Shown one piece after another: positions 6,496-13,356 of a stretch of 21,826 nucleotides of DNA. The translations under genes and the position numbers were made by a program. Within the stretch, counting starts at the first letter, position 1. Each line of letters opens with the position of its first letter. A model generated the notes under the pieces. It worked only from the letters and a program-made list of their open reading frames with translations. It was not told where the DNA came from and did not search any database. This DNA is from CALWRM01 sp050309765 (GTDB lineage Bacteria; Bacillota; Clostridia; Christensenellales; UBA1750): the NCBI GenBank assembly GCA_050309765.1, contig JBNRMU010000176.1, positions 1 through 21,826 of the forward strand, given 5' to 3'.

Positions 6496-7029
6496 TACGG
6501 AAGGACAGACAGATCAGCGTACCGCTTGCTCTGCACCGCTGGCGGTACTTCCGGCTTTTGCGATGGATACCCAGGGCAAGCAGGAACAAGAGGAGCGCCC
6601 TTTGAACGTCATCGGTGACTTTTTTTAAGAAGATCATTATTCGAGACAATATCAAAGTTCGCAGAAACGACATGGGATCGAGGCCATCGGTATCCGAGGA
6701 TTCCTGTTGGATGAGGACAGCCTGAACCTTTGAATGAACCTGCCTTACTGGCCCAAAATACCAACATAGTCAAAAGCAAATGACAACTTCAGGGAAGAGA
6801 ATGACGTCAATGCCAGTTATGGGTGGAATTGTATTACTATTTGTGTGGGCTGCATAACAGCGTACTAGACTGTATGGAATGCCGCTTTGAGTGGTTTTTG
6901 GGGGTCATGATCTAACTGAAATTTCGTTATGCATTGAACGGAACTTTAGTCAAACCACAGTGGATACCGAAAGAGCAGGCTTTTAGGGAATAGGGTTCAA
7001 AGGACTTCAGACTTACGTTTTTACATTGC
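6496..7029. other. Intergenic region, no gene supported
   Basis: About 530 bases with no convincing reading frame, promoter or RNA. Short open stretches on both strands have no ribosome binding site and no family resemblance. One small hairpin (GTACCGC...GCGGTAC) lies near 6519-6549. The end of this stretch abuts the tRNA-Thr fragment and is probably the degraded tail of the inserted element. Confidence 0.5.
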
Positions 7030-7074
7030 TTGGTAAGGATGAGGTCACCAGTTCGAATCTGGTCATCAGCTCCA
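7030..7074 (+). other. 3' half of a tRNA-Thr(GGU) gene (integration scar)
   Basis: The sequence begins at the anticodon loop TTGGTAA (anticodon GGT, 7032-7034) and continues through the variable region. A perfect T-arm follows (ACCAG, TTCGAAT loop, CTGGT), then the acceptor 3' strand CATCAGC, discriminator T and encoded CCA ending at 7074. The bases upstream (ATTGC) do not pair with the anticodon-stem 3' strand GGATG, and no D-arm or acceptor 5' strand precedes. It is therefore a 3' fragment. Family knowledge: such fragments mark the far attachment site of elements that integrate into tRNA 3' ends. Confidence 0.85.
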
Positions 7075-7076
7075 TC

Positions 7077-7107
7077 AAAACCAGTCAGAAATGACTGGTT
7101 TTCTTTT
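7077..7107 (+). terminator. Intrinsic terminator of the ancestral tRNA-Thr transcript
   Basis: AAAACCAGTCA (7077-7087) and TGACTGGTTTT (7092-7102) form an 11-bp stem with a GAAA tetraloop, followed by CTTTTT. Confidence 0.85.
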
Positions 7108-7361
7108 TGTGTTCCCGCTGCGGGTCCCTTCCTGCAAACACAGCCGTTGCCCACAGTGCGCAACGCATCCGCAGCGCTTGTGCGGCATTTGCATACGACT
7201 AAAAGGCGCCTTTCCGCCGATCGCGGTTTCGTCCGGCCGTCGCCTGGCATCTCCCGGGAAAAAACGGGCCGCGTCGGCAGGACGCGGTCTTGGTATAGGG
7301 CTTGAACTTCGACCGGCTGCGCGGGGGACGGATACATCTCCGCCTGAACCGATGCCTTATG
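7108..7361. other. Intergenic region with a small hairpin only
   Basis: GC-rich, with no supported gene on either strand. CCGCGTC (7269-7275) and GACGCGG (7281-7287) form a 7-bp hairpin without a T-run. I see no known riboswitch pattern. Confidence 0.45.
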
Positions 7362-7390
7362 TTGCATTGTTTCATCAATGAGTATAATAT
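7362..7390 (+). promoter_or_regulatory. Probable promoter of the URO-D-like/desulfidase operon
   Basis: TTGCAT (7362-7367), 17 bases, TAATAT (7385-7390), within an AT-rich patch about 85 bases before the start codon. A TATAAT at 7383-7388 overlaps but would give a 15-base spacer. Confidence 0.5.
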
Positions 7391-7474
7391 ATTATTATGA
7401 TTCTTCGGATGGACCATGTCTGAAGATACGAACGCAGGGAGTAAAAAACAAAAGACGGAAAGGATGAAAAGACA

Positions 7475-8437
7475 ATGATGACCAAGAAAGAACGCGTGCT
7501 TGCCGCCTTCCGCGGAGAACCGGTGGACCGCGTGCCCGTGTGTGTATGGAAACATGTGCCGAGCTCTTTGTGGGACGATGACGACGCCTTTGCAAAGTGC
7601 CAGCTGGACTATTACAAAGCGACAGACGTGGACTTTATGAAGCTTTCCGGCGATAAGTACTTTGGCTGGCCGGACCCGGTGCTAAGCGGCATCAAGAGCG
7701 CGGACGAGCTGTATAAGATGCAGGTTTTGCCGAAGGATCATCCCTGGATCCGCAGCTTTGTGGAGAGGACCAAGAAAGTCGTCGCCGCGCTGGAAGGCGA
7801 CTGCTATACCTTTATGCTGATCTACGTGCCGATTTCCTACCTGCGGCTGCAGACCGACTACCCGACCATGATGCGCCTGATCCGCGAGAATCCGGACGCG
7901 ATGAAATACGCGCTGAACGTGATCACCCAGTCCCTGAAGCTCCTGATCGACGGCCTGATCGACGAAGCCGGCGTGGACGGATGCTTCTACAGCGTGCAGG
8001 ACGCCGAGGTGGACCGCTTCACCGAGGAGGAGTACCTCAACTGGCTCAAGCCTTCGGAGATGGAGCTTCTTGCGTATATGAACACCAAGAGCGATATGAA
8101 CATCATCCACTTCTGCGCCTGGGAAGGCGTTCCCAACCGCCTGAGCGTCTGGAAGGATTACCATGCTCCGGTCATCAGCTGGTCCAGGTATATCGACACC
8201 AAGGATATCAACGAGATGAGGGATTGGACCGGCGGCTCCACCGTCTGGGGCGGCTTTGACAACCGTTCCGGTACCCTGCTGTATACGGGCACCAAGGAAG
8301 AGATCGAGGCCGAGGTCAAAAATATCATCGACGAGGCCGGAAAGACCAAATTCATTCTCGGCGCCGACTGCAGCATCCATCCCGAATTGTCTGAGGAGCG
8401 CATCCGCTGGATGGTGGAAGCGGCCAAGAAGATCTGA
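7475..8437 (+). CDS. Uroporphyrinogen decarboxylase-family protein, MtaA/methyltransferase-like
   Basis: A protein of 320 residues beginning MMTKKERVLAAFRGEPVDRV, the typical opening of URO-D-superfamily methyltransferases (ERV..AF.GE..DRVPV). H212-F-C214 (IIHFCAWEG) and C299 (GADCS) fit the H-x-C...C zinc ligand pattern of corrinoid-protein methyltransferases such as MtaA and MtbA. That argues against haem biosynthesis and for methyl transfer to or from a corrinoid or thiol. No corrinoid-binding protein gene is in view, so the substrate is unknown. Start may be ATG 7475 or 7478; the upstream GGAAAGG is a modest ribosome site. The next gene follows after 11 bases, so the two are probably co-transcribed. 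Confidence 0.85.
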   Translation: MMTKKERVLAAFRGEPVDRVPVCVWKHVPSSLWDDDDAFAKCQLDYYKATDVDFMKLSGDKYFGWPDPVLSGIKSADELYKMQVLPKDHPWIRSFVERTKKVVAALEGDCYTFMLIYVPISYLRLQTDYPTMMRLIRENPDAMKYALNVITQSLKLLIDGLIDEAGVDGCFYSVQDAEVDRFTEEEYLNWLKPSEMELLAYMNTKSDMNIIHFCAWEGVPNRLSVWKDYHAPVISWSRYIDTKDINEMRDWTGGSTVWGGFDNRSGTLLYTGTKEEIEAEVKNIIDEAGKTKFILGADCSIHPELSEERIRWMVEAAKKI

Positions 8438-8448
8438 TCGGAGGCAAA

Positions 8449-9723
8449 ATGGATACACTTCGCAGACTGATATATGAAGATATGAAGCCTGCCCTGGGTG
8501 TGACGGAACCCGCGGCGATCGCCCTCGCGGCCGCGCATGCCCGTGCCCTGACAAAAGAAGAGGTCCTGGAACTGACGGTTTATGTCAGTTCCGGGATCTT
8601 TAAAAATGCCTACACCTGCGGGATCCCGGGAACGGAGGAGGTCGGAAACGAGTTTTCCGCCGCCCTGGGCGCCATAGCGGGCAAGGCCGAGCTGGGCCTT
8701 CTTGTGCTAAACGAGGTGGATGGATCCGCGGTAAACAAGGCGCGGGAAATGATCCGGGCCGGAAAGGTCAGGGTTGAGCTGGACGGCATCAGCTCCGCCA
8801 TCCTGATCCGGGCCGTTCTTCGCACGGAACACGATACCTGCGTCGCGGAGATCCGCGGCACACATACCGGCCTTTGCCTGCTGCAGAAGAACGGGGAGAC
8901 GCTGTTTTTCCGGGAAGAAGAGGCAATAGGTGCTTCCGAAACAGAGGAAAAAGCGGAGATCGCCCGATTTTCGCTCGCCGATATTTACCGTTTTGCCGCG
9001 GAGACCCCGATCGTAGAGCTGTCTTTTATTCAAGATGCATTCGATATGAATCTCGCGCTCGCAAAAGCCGGCGCCGCATGGGAACGCTGCATACTGACGA
9101 AGCAGCTCCTGAAGGCAAACGGGGGTGGGTTTTATTCCGCTGATGCAAGAAAAAGCGCCAAGGCCCTGGCCGCGGCGGCAGCCGAGGCGCGCGTGCTTGG
9201 CATCGACCTTCCGGCGATGAGCATTACGGGCAGCGGAACGCACGGCATCATCTGCACGCTTCCTCTGCTTGCCTATGGAAAGGTTCTGGGAATCAAGGAA
9301 AACGATCTTCTGCGTGCGGCGGCGATCAGCTACCTTGTTTGTATGTACATCAAGGAGTATTCCGGCAGGCTCTCTGCCTTTTGCGGCTGCGGGATCGCCG
9401 GCGGCACGGGACTTGCCTGCGCGCTCAGCTTTCTCATGGGCGGGGAGGAGAAGACCATGGAAGCTGCGGCGCTGAATATGGCCTCCTCCATCACCGGCAT
9501 GATCTGCACGGGCGGCAACCACGGCTGCTGCATGAAGGTATTAAGTGCGATCGACAGCGCTTTCAACGCCGCGGAGCTTGCGGCCCAGGGCGCAGGCGTC
9601 AAGGCCCCGCACGGGATACTGGACTTTTCGGCGGAACAGACGCTGCGCAACGTCGGCAGGATCGCAGACCCCGGCATGACGCAGACCGAGCGGACGATCA
9701 TCCAGATCATGAGCGGCTGCTGA
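8449..9723 (+). CDS. L-cysteine desulfidase / serine dehydratase alpha-family protein (UPF0597, CyuA-like)
   Basis: A protein of 424 residues; ATG 8449 follows GGAGG. The N-terminus MKPALGVTEPAAIALAAAHA and the C-terminal blocks CGCGIAGGTGLACAL (C312, C314) and GNHGCCMKV (C360, C361) are typical of the SDH-alpha/UPF0597 family. These proteins hold an oxygen-labile Fe-S cluster and break L-cysteine into pyruvate, ammonia and sulfide, or act on serine-like substrates. E. coli CyuA (YhaM) and archaeal L-cysteine desulfidase are characterised members. The length matches the family. Pairing with a thiol/methyl-transfer-type URO-D protein suggests a sulfur-compound theme, which is inference. The exact substrate cannot be told from sequence. 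Confidence 0.88.
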   Translation: MDTLRRLIYEDMKPALGVTEPAAIALAAAHARALTKEEVLELTVYVSSGIFKNAYTCGIPGTEEVGNEFSAALGAIAGKAELGLLVLNEVDGSAVNKAREMIRAGKVRVELDGISSAILIRAVLRTEHDTCVAEIRGTHTGLCLLQKNGETLFFREEEAIGASETEEKAEIARFSLADIYRFAAETPIVELSFIQDAFDMNLALAKAGAAWERCILTKQLLKANGGGFYSADARKSAKALAAAAAEARVLGIDLPAMSITGSGTHGIICTLPLLAYGKVLGIKENDLLRAAAISYLVCMYIKEYSGRLSAFCGCGIAGGTGLACALSFLMGGEEKTMEAAALNMASSITGMICTGGNHGCCMKVLSAIDSAFNAAELAAQGAGVKAPHGILDFSAEQTLRNVGRIADPGMTQTERTIIQIMSGC

Positions 9724-9752
9724 ATATATGACCGCGCAGCGGAGGAACGGAA

Positions 9753-9794
9753 AACCGCCCTGAAATCGAGAGGATTTCGGGGCGGTTGGTGTTT
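9753..9794 (+). terminator. Strong terminator between convergent genes
   Basis: AACCGCCCTGAAATC (9753-9767) pairs with GATTTCGGGGCGGTT (9773-9787) through 15 bp with one G-T pair, followed by GGTGTTTT. It ends the desulfidase operon and may serve both strands. Confidence 0.8.
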
Positions 9795-9858
9795 TCGTAT
9801 GTGTGATATGAAGAATCTGATTGTTAGTTGTTCTGGTTCCATTTTCAAACAACATGCC

Positions 9859-10680
9859 TCAATCATACCAGGCCAAATCGATGGTCCTTTCATTATACAA
9901 AAACAGAAGTGGCTCTTCTGCCTTAAGACAGTCGTCTAGAAAATTGATAATGGTTTCCTCTGCTAGATTATACAGCCAGAGGCGAGGGAAATTGAGAGAC
10001 CAAAACGTTTTGCCACACTCGTCGTGCCAGGATGCAATGCTTGGAACAGACTGACAAAATTCAAACTTTGCTCCAACATCATTCATTTCATGAGCTATTT
10101 TATTGCGGAGTTGGTATAATAATCGAACATATGTATGCTTGTTTTTTGTACGCCTAGGAGTGTCCTTATCACTAAACTCATTTCTAAGTCTTTGAAAAAT
10201 TCTATTTGCTTCTTTCTCAAGGACTGGGTTATCCCATCTATAAATTCTGCCTGCTTCCAACTGAAGAGTTATCTCTTTTTTGGGTGGCTTCACTTCCTCC
10301 GTAGATGGTTTCTTTTTCAATAACCATATCTGTCTCTTTAGGTTATAGTAAAGCGTAACTGGACAAGTCTGTTTTAGAAGGTCACTCTGGGAGGAGTATT
10401 TTAAAACGAAACTACAAAAATTGGAGTTCGTTTTGCAAGCAGGAGGGTAATTTCCCCACATCTGCGCAAATGCATCAATCGTGGAAAGAATAAGGAGCTT
10501 TTGATAGTTCTCATTTTTTAGATATTGAATATCTGATAGATTTTGTATAGCCCATTTTTCTGCTTTCTCAATTATTGCTCTTATATCGGCCGAAGTGTTA
10601 TTAATACCCTTTTGACTTATCATTTGATTGATATCTTCTCCAAAATAAATTTTTCGAGGTATACAGTTTTTTATGGTCAA
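9859..10680 (-). CDS. HEPN-like protein (RNKIAH motif), candidate RNase toxin or defence effector
   Basis: Up to 273 residues. The open frame begins at TTG 10680 without a clear ribosome site; ATG 10623 (residue 20) is an alternative start. The protein is helical. Residues 184-199 read YVRLLYQLRNKIAHEM, giving R192-x4-H197, the RNxxxH signature of HEPN ribonucleases, followed by a second helical block. The middle (about 120-140) is a Lys/Pro-rich linker. HEPN proteins with this motif act as RNA-cleaving toxins or abortive-infection effectors, or as non-catalytic nucleotide-binding subunits. The gene is clearly more AT-rich than its flanks, is coupled 31 bases downstream of a membrane-protein gene, and sits in an otherwise core-like locus, so it is probably acquired. 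The family beyond the motif is not recognised. Confidence 0.75.
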   Translation of the reverse strand: MTIKNCIPRKIYFGEDINQMISQKGINNTSADIRAIIEKAEKWAIQNLSDIQYLKNENYQKLLILSTIDAFAQMWGNYPPACKTNSNFCSFVLKYSSQSDLLKQTCPVTLYYNLKRQIWLLKKKPSTEEVKPPKKEITLQLEAGRIYRWDNPVLEKEANRIFQRLRNEFSDKDTPRRTKNKHTYVRLLYQLRNKIAHEMNDVGAKFEFCQSVPSIASWHDECGKTFWSLNFPRLWLYNLAEETIINFLDDCLKAEEPLLFLYNERTIDLAWYD

Positions 10681-10711
10681 TGCACTAGGAGCGTTTTTTC
10701 ACAATGAAGCA

Positions 10712-11467
10712 TTATATACTGTTAAACAGTTGAATGGCCTGATCAACAATAGGCCTTGCTTCATGTCTGTGATATATTACATCATCCTTATGTTCAAGTA
10801 AAAACCTAAGAGGTGCACGGAATGAAACAAGGGAGATAGGAATGTAATCAACACCATCGACCATTGAATAACCTAAGTCTGCTATAGCATGTTCAAGTTC
10901 ATATAACAAACGTGGGGTGACAGAATACTTCTCAAAAGTTTCAGTAAAGGTACCACCTGGCATTTCAACCATGCTGTTATATAATTCTGTAAATAGTTTC
11001 ATGTATTCATTTTCATTTTCTTCCTGGGTGTGGATAATGTTATTAAAAGCGTTAGTTTTTTTATCAAAAAAAGCTTGTAGGTTTGAGTTGGACTGTCTCT
11101 CTATTTCGAGACGTGCAATTTGTTTCATGATTGCTGTTTTTCTATTTGAAGCTGCGAGGATTTCTTTTTTTGCAATCGGAAGATTATTATTCTGTCCTAT
11201 AGACTTGGCTGCATGGTAAAAAAGGAACCTCTTCAGTATAGCTATACTTAGAAAGCTAGCAATAATATAGATAGCAACTACGGCAAGAGAGTATAAATAT
11301 TGATGAACAACGATTAGGTAAATAATCAACCCAAGTCCACAAAGCAACGTCAGTCTTGAAAGAAAAGTAGAAATGCGTTTACCTTTGTCTCCTTTTGGAG
11401 AGGCAAGAAACCCGCTTAGCATGCACAGGAAAAAATATATCAACAATAAAACATAAACCGTTTTCAC
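10712..11467 (-). CDS. Membrane protein with three N-terminal helices and a coiled-coil cytoplasmic tail
   Basis: The best start is GTG 11467, placed six bases after AGGAGGT. The longer TTG frame to 11485 would put the ribosome site inside the gene. The ~251-residue product has hydrophobic helices at about residues 4-22, 36-52 and 55-75 (VYVLLLIYFFLCMLSGFLA, LTLLCGLGLIIYLIVV, LYSLAVVAIYIIASFLSIAI). A long charged helical region (KTAIMKQIARLEIERQ, onward) and a globular C-terminal part (GYSMVDGVDYIPISLVSFRA) follow. No enzymatic motif is seen. It precedes the HEPN-like gene on the same strand by 31 bases. A membrane partner for a HEPN effector could be a sensor or anchor, which is inference. 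AT-rich codon use matches the HEPN gene and not the neighbours. Confidence 0.8.
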   Translation of the reverse strand: MKTVYVLLLIYFFLCMLSGFLASPKGDKGKRISTFLSRLTLLCGLGLIIYLIVVHQYLYSLAVVAIYIIASFLSIAILKRFLFYHAAKSIGQNNNLPIAKKEILAASNRKTAIMKQIARLEIERQSNSNLQAFFDKKTNAFNNIIHTQEENENEYMKLFTELYNSMVEMPGGTFTETFEKYSVTPRLLYELEHAIADLGYSMVDGVDYIPISLVSFRAPLRFLLEHKDDVIYHRHEARPIVDQAIQLFNSI

Positions 11468-11479
11468 AAGAGCACCTCC

Positions 11480-11495
11480 TAACAATATATTGTTA
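11480..11495. promoter_or_regulatory. 16-bp perfect palindrome, candidate operator
   Basis: TAACAATATATTGTTA lies directly upstream of the ribosome site of the membrane-protein gene. A likely -10 (TATAAT on the minus strand, 11533-11538) would put it in the 5' leader. It is a candidate repressor site or leader hairpin controlling the two-gene module; no regulator gene is adjacent. Confidence 0.55.
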
Positions 11496-11619
11496 AGGTC
11501 ATTCTAACATGCACACGAGAAAAACGCAATATATTATAGACGATGAAGATATAATTATGATTTCATCACCGTTTTGCACCTCCCTCTGCATTTTGTTCAA
11601 AAATTGTTTACGCAAATAA

Positions 11620-11646
11620 TTAGCACTCACCTATTGACAGTGCTAA
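11620..11646. promoter_or_regulatory. CIRCE operator (HrcA binding site)
   Basis: TTAGCACTC (11620-11628), nine bases, then CAGTGCTAA (11638-11646). This matches the CIRCE consensus TTAGCACTC-N9-GAGTGCTAA with one mismatch. It overlaps the -35 box of the Hsp20 promoter, the usual place for HrcA repression. Confidence 0.9.
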
Positions 11647-11661
11647 CAAAACGAGTATACT
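11634..11661 (+). promoter_or_regulatory. Hsp20 promoter
   Basis: TTGACA (11634-11639), a 16-base spacer and TATACT (11656-11661). The -35 box lies inside the CIRCE element, so HrcA binding would block it. Confidence 0.8.
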
Positions 11662-11746
11662 TATACTTGAACAAAGGAACAGAGCCGCAAAGGCGACCTC
11701 CGCTCCAATGCTCAGCGGATAACATACATGCAAGGAGGTATGAGTT

Positions 11747-12199
11747 ATGTTGATGCCGAGTATTTTTGCTGAGAATCTGTTTGATGAGTTCTTCGATGAT
11801 TTCCCCATGCCCCGCGATTTCCGCAGCATCGACCGCCAGCTGTACGGCAAAAACGCCGCCCGCCTGATGAAGACCGATGTGCACGAACACGACGACCACT
11901 TTGAGGTGGATATCGATCTGCCCGGCTTCAAAAAGGATGAGATCACCCTGAGCCTGGAAAACGGTTATCTTACCGTCAGCGCCGCCAAGGGCCTGGATAA
12001 GGAAGAAAAGGGCAAAAAGGGCCGCGTCATCCGTCAGGAGCGCTACGCCGGCGCCATGCAGAGGAGCTTTTACGTGGGCCAGACCCTCACCGAAAACGAC
12101 ATCTCCGCCCGCTTCGAAAACGGCGTGCTGAGCCTGAACGTGCCCAAAAAGGAGGCGCGCAAGCTTCCCGAAAAGAAGACCATCCTCATCGAGGGCTAA
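11747..12199 (+). CDS. Hsp20/alpha-crystallin small heat-shock protein
   Basis: A protein of 150 residues; ATG 11747 follows AAGGAGG. It has a short N-terminal arm (FDEFFDDFPMP) and then the alpha-crystallin domain from about residue 40 (KTDVHEHDDHFEVDIDLPGF) to the conserved ENGVLSLNVPK near residue 130. A short Lys/Glu-rich tail ends in ILIEG, carrying the I-x-I/V-like oligomerisation motif. Small heat-shock proteins hold unfolding proteins in a refoldable state in the cytoplasm. Control by HrcA is indicated by the CIRCE element on its promoter. It stands alone and is followed by two terminators. Confidence 0.95.
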   Translation: MLMPSIFAENLFDEFFDDFPMPRDFRSIDRQLYGKNAARLMKTDVHEHDDHFEVDIDLPGFKKDEITLSLENGYLTVSAAKGLDKEEKGKKGRVIRQERYAGAMQRSFYVGQTLTENDISARFENGVLSLNVPKKEARKLPEKKTILIEG

Positions 12200-12244
12200 G
12201 CCTTCTTGATGCGTAAATCCTTCCAAACAGATTAACTCCGGATC

Positions 12245-12279
12245 AAGGCCCCCGCGGGAATCCTCCCGCGAGGGCCTTT
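12245..12279 (+). terminator. Hsp20 terminator
   Basis: A 15-position stem (12245-12259 with 12264-12278, one mismatch), GC-rich, ending CCTTTG. The T-run is short, but the stem is strong. Confidence 0.65.
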
Positions 12280-12314
12280 GTCTGCCTTTTTGCGGCACAA
12301 AAGATGCCGCGTTT

Positions 12315-12338
12315 CGGCCGAAAGAAGGCCGTTTTTTT
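12315..12338 (+). terminator. Second terminator ahead of the glycyl radical operon
   Basis: CGGCC (12315-12319) and GGCCG (12327-12331) form a short GC stem followed by seven T residues. It insulates the next operon from Hsp20 transcription. Confidence 0.65.
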
Positions 12339-12339
12339 C

Positions 12340-12368
12340 TTGCGCTGCATGGGAAACAAAACTATAAT
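12340..12368 (+). promoter_or_regulatory. Promoter of the glycyl radical enzyme operon
   Basis: TTGCGC (12340-12345), exactly 17 bases, TATAAT (12363-12368), about 80 bases ahead of the activase start. Confidence 0.65.
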
Positions 12369-12447
12369 GGTTGTGGATACATAAGGGGCGTCCCCCTTTT
12401 GATAAAAACGGGGGCAAATCCGCCCCATTTGAAGGAGAGAGAAGGCT

Positions 12448-13344
12448 ATGCAGGGCACTTTGACCACCATCCAGCGCTTTTCGCTGCACGACGGGCCGGG
12501 CATCCGCTCCACCGTGTTTTTTAAGGGCTGCAATATGCGCTGCGCCTGGTGCCACAATCCGGAAACGCTGCGCATGCCGGCGCAGTTGATGTATTACAAG
12601 ACCAAGTGCGTGGGCTGCGGCGCCTGCACGCTCGTCTGCCCCCGCCATACCCTGGGCGCGGACGGCAAGATGGTGCTGGACCGCGCGGGCTGCACGGACT
12701 GCGGCAGGTGCGCGGATGTGTGCTTCACCGGCGCGCTGGAGATGTGCGGCCACCCCGCCACGGTGGACGACGTGCTGAAAGAGGTGCTGCAGGACAAGGA
12801 CTACTATGACCAGTCCCGCGGCGGCGTTACGCTCTCCGGCGGCGAGGTGCTGCTGCAGCCGGAATTCGCCAAGGAGCTGCTCATCGCTTTGAAAGAAAAC
12901 GGCGTTTCCACCGCCATCGAGAGCAACTTAAACGTCGATTTTTCCGTACTGGAGTCGCTGCTTCCCTATCTGGATCTGATCATGTGCGATCTTAAGATCT
13001 GGGACGACGGCAAGCATAAGGAATGGACCGGCGCCGGCAACGGGCAGATCCTCGCGAACATCCGCCGCTTGGGTGAAACGAACGTGCCTTTGATCGTGCG
13101 CACGCCCGTGATCCCCGGCGTGAACGATACCGCGGAGGATATCGCGCCCATCGCCGCCTTCGTTGCCGCACTGCCCAATCTTTTGTACTACGAGCTTTTG
13201 AACTTCAACCCGCTCGGGGGCTCCAAGTACGACGCTCTGGACGAGAACAACCGCTTTAAAAGCGCAAAACCGCTGCCCGACGAGGCGCTCGCCGCCCTGG
13301 GCGCGGCGGCCGAACAACACTGCGCCTCTGTGCACATCGGTTAA
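12448..13344 (+). CDS. Glycyl radical enzyme activase (radical SAM)
   Basis: A protein of 298 residues; ATG 12448 follows GGAGAG. The radical-SAM motif CNMRCAWC (C28, C32, C35) binds the SAM-cleaving [4Fe-4S] cluster. A ferredoxin-like insert has two four-cysteine sets, C54/57/60/64 and C82/85/88/92, as in the activases of non-PFL glycyl radical enzymes such as those for hydroxyphenylacetate decarboxylase, glycerol dehydratase and choline lyase. Simple PFL activase lacks this insert. GGVTLSGGEVLLQPEF is the family's SAM-binding GGE region. It abstracts hydrogen from the active glycine of the enzyme encoded 12 bases downstream. Length and motifs are complete. Confidence 0.95.
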   Translation: MQGTLTTIQRFSLHDGPGIRSTVFFKGCNMRCAWCHNPETLRMPAQLMYYKTKCVGCGACTLVCPRHTLGADGKMVLDRAGCTDCGRCADVCFTGALEMCGHPATVDDVLKEVLQDKDYYDQSRGGVTLSGGEVLLQPEFAKELLIALKENGVSTAIESNLNVDFSVLESLLPYLDLIMCDLKIWDDGKHKEWTGAGNGQILANIRRLGETNVPLIVRTPVIPGVNDTAEDIAPIAAFVAALPNLLYYELLNFNPLGGSKYDALDENNRFKSAKPLPDEALAALGAAAEQHCASVHIG

Positions 13345-13356
13345 GGAGGAAAGACC

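Noticed and set aside
6560..6627. Small open frame beginning MDTQGKQEQEERPLNVIGDFF
   Set aside because: It has no ribosome binding site and no family resemblance, and is too short to support as a gene; it may be a fragment of a lost gene.
7108..7361. Riboswitch upstream of the URO-D-like gene
   Set aside because: I looked for cobalamin and SAM riboswitch cores because of the possible methyl chemistry and saw none; only one small hairpin is present.
6927..7367. Minus-strand frame containing DDQIRTGDLILTK
   Set aside because: That peptide is the translation of the antisense tRNA-Thr fragment, a common false protein match.
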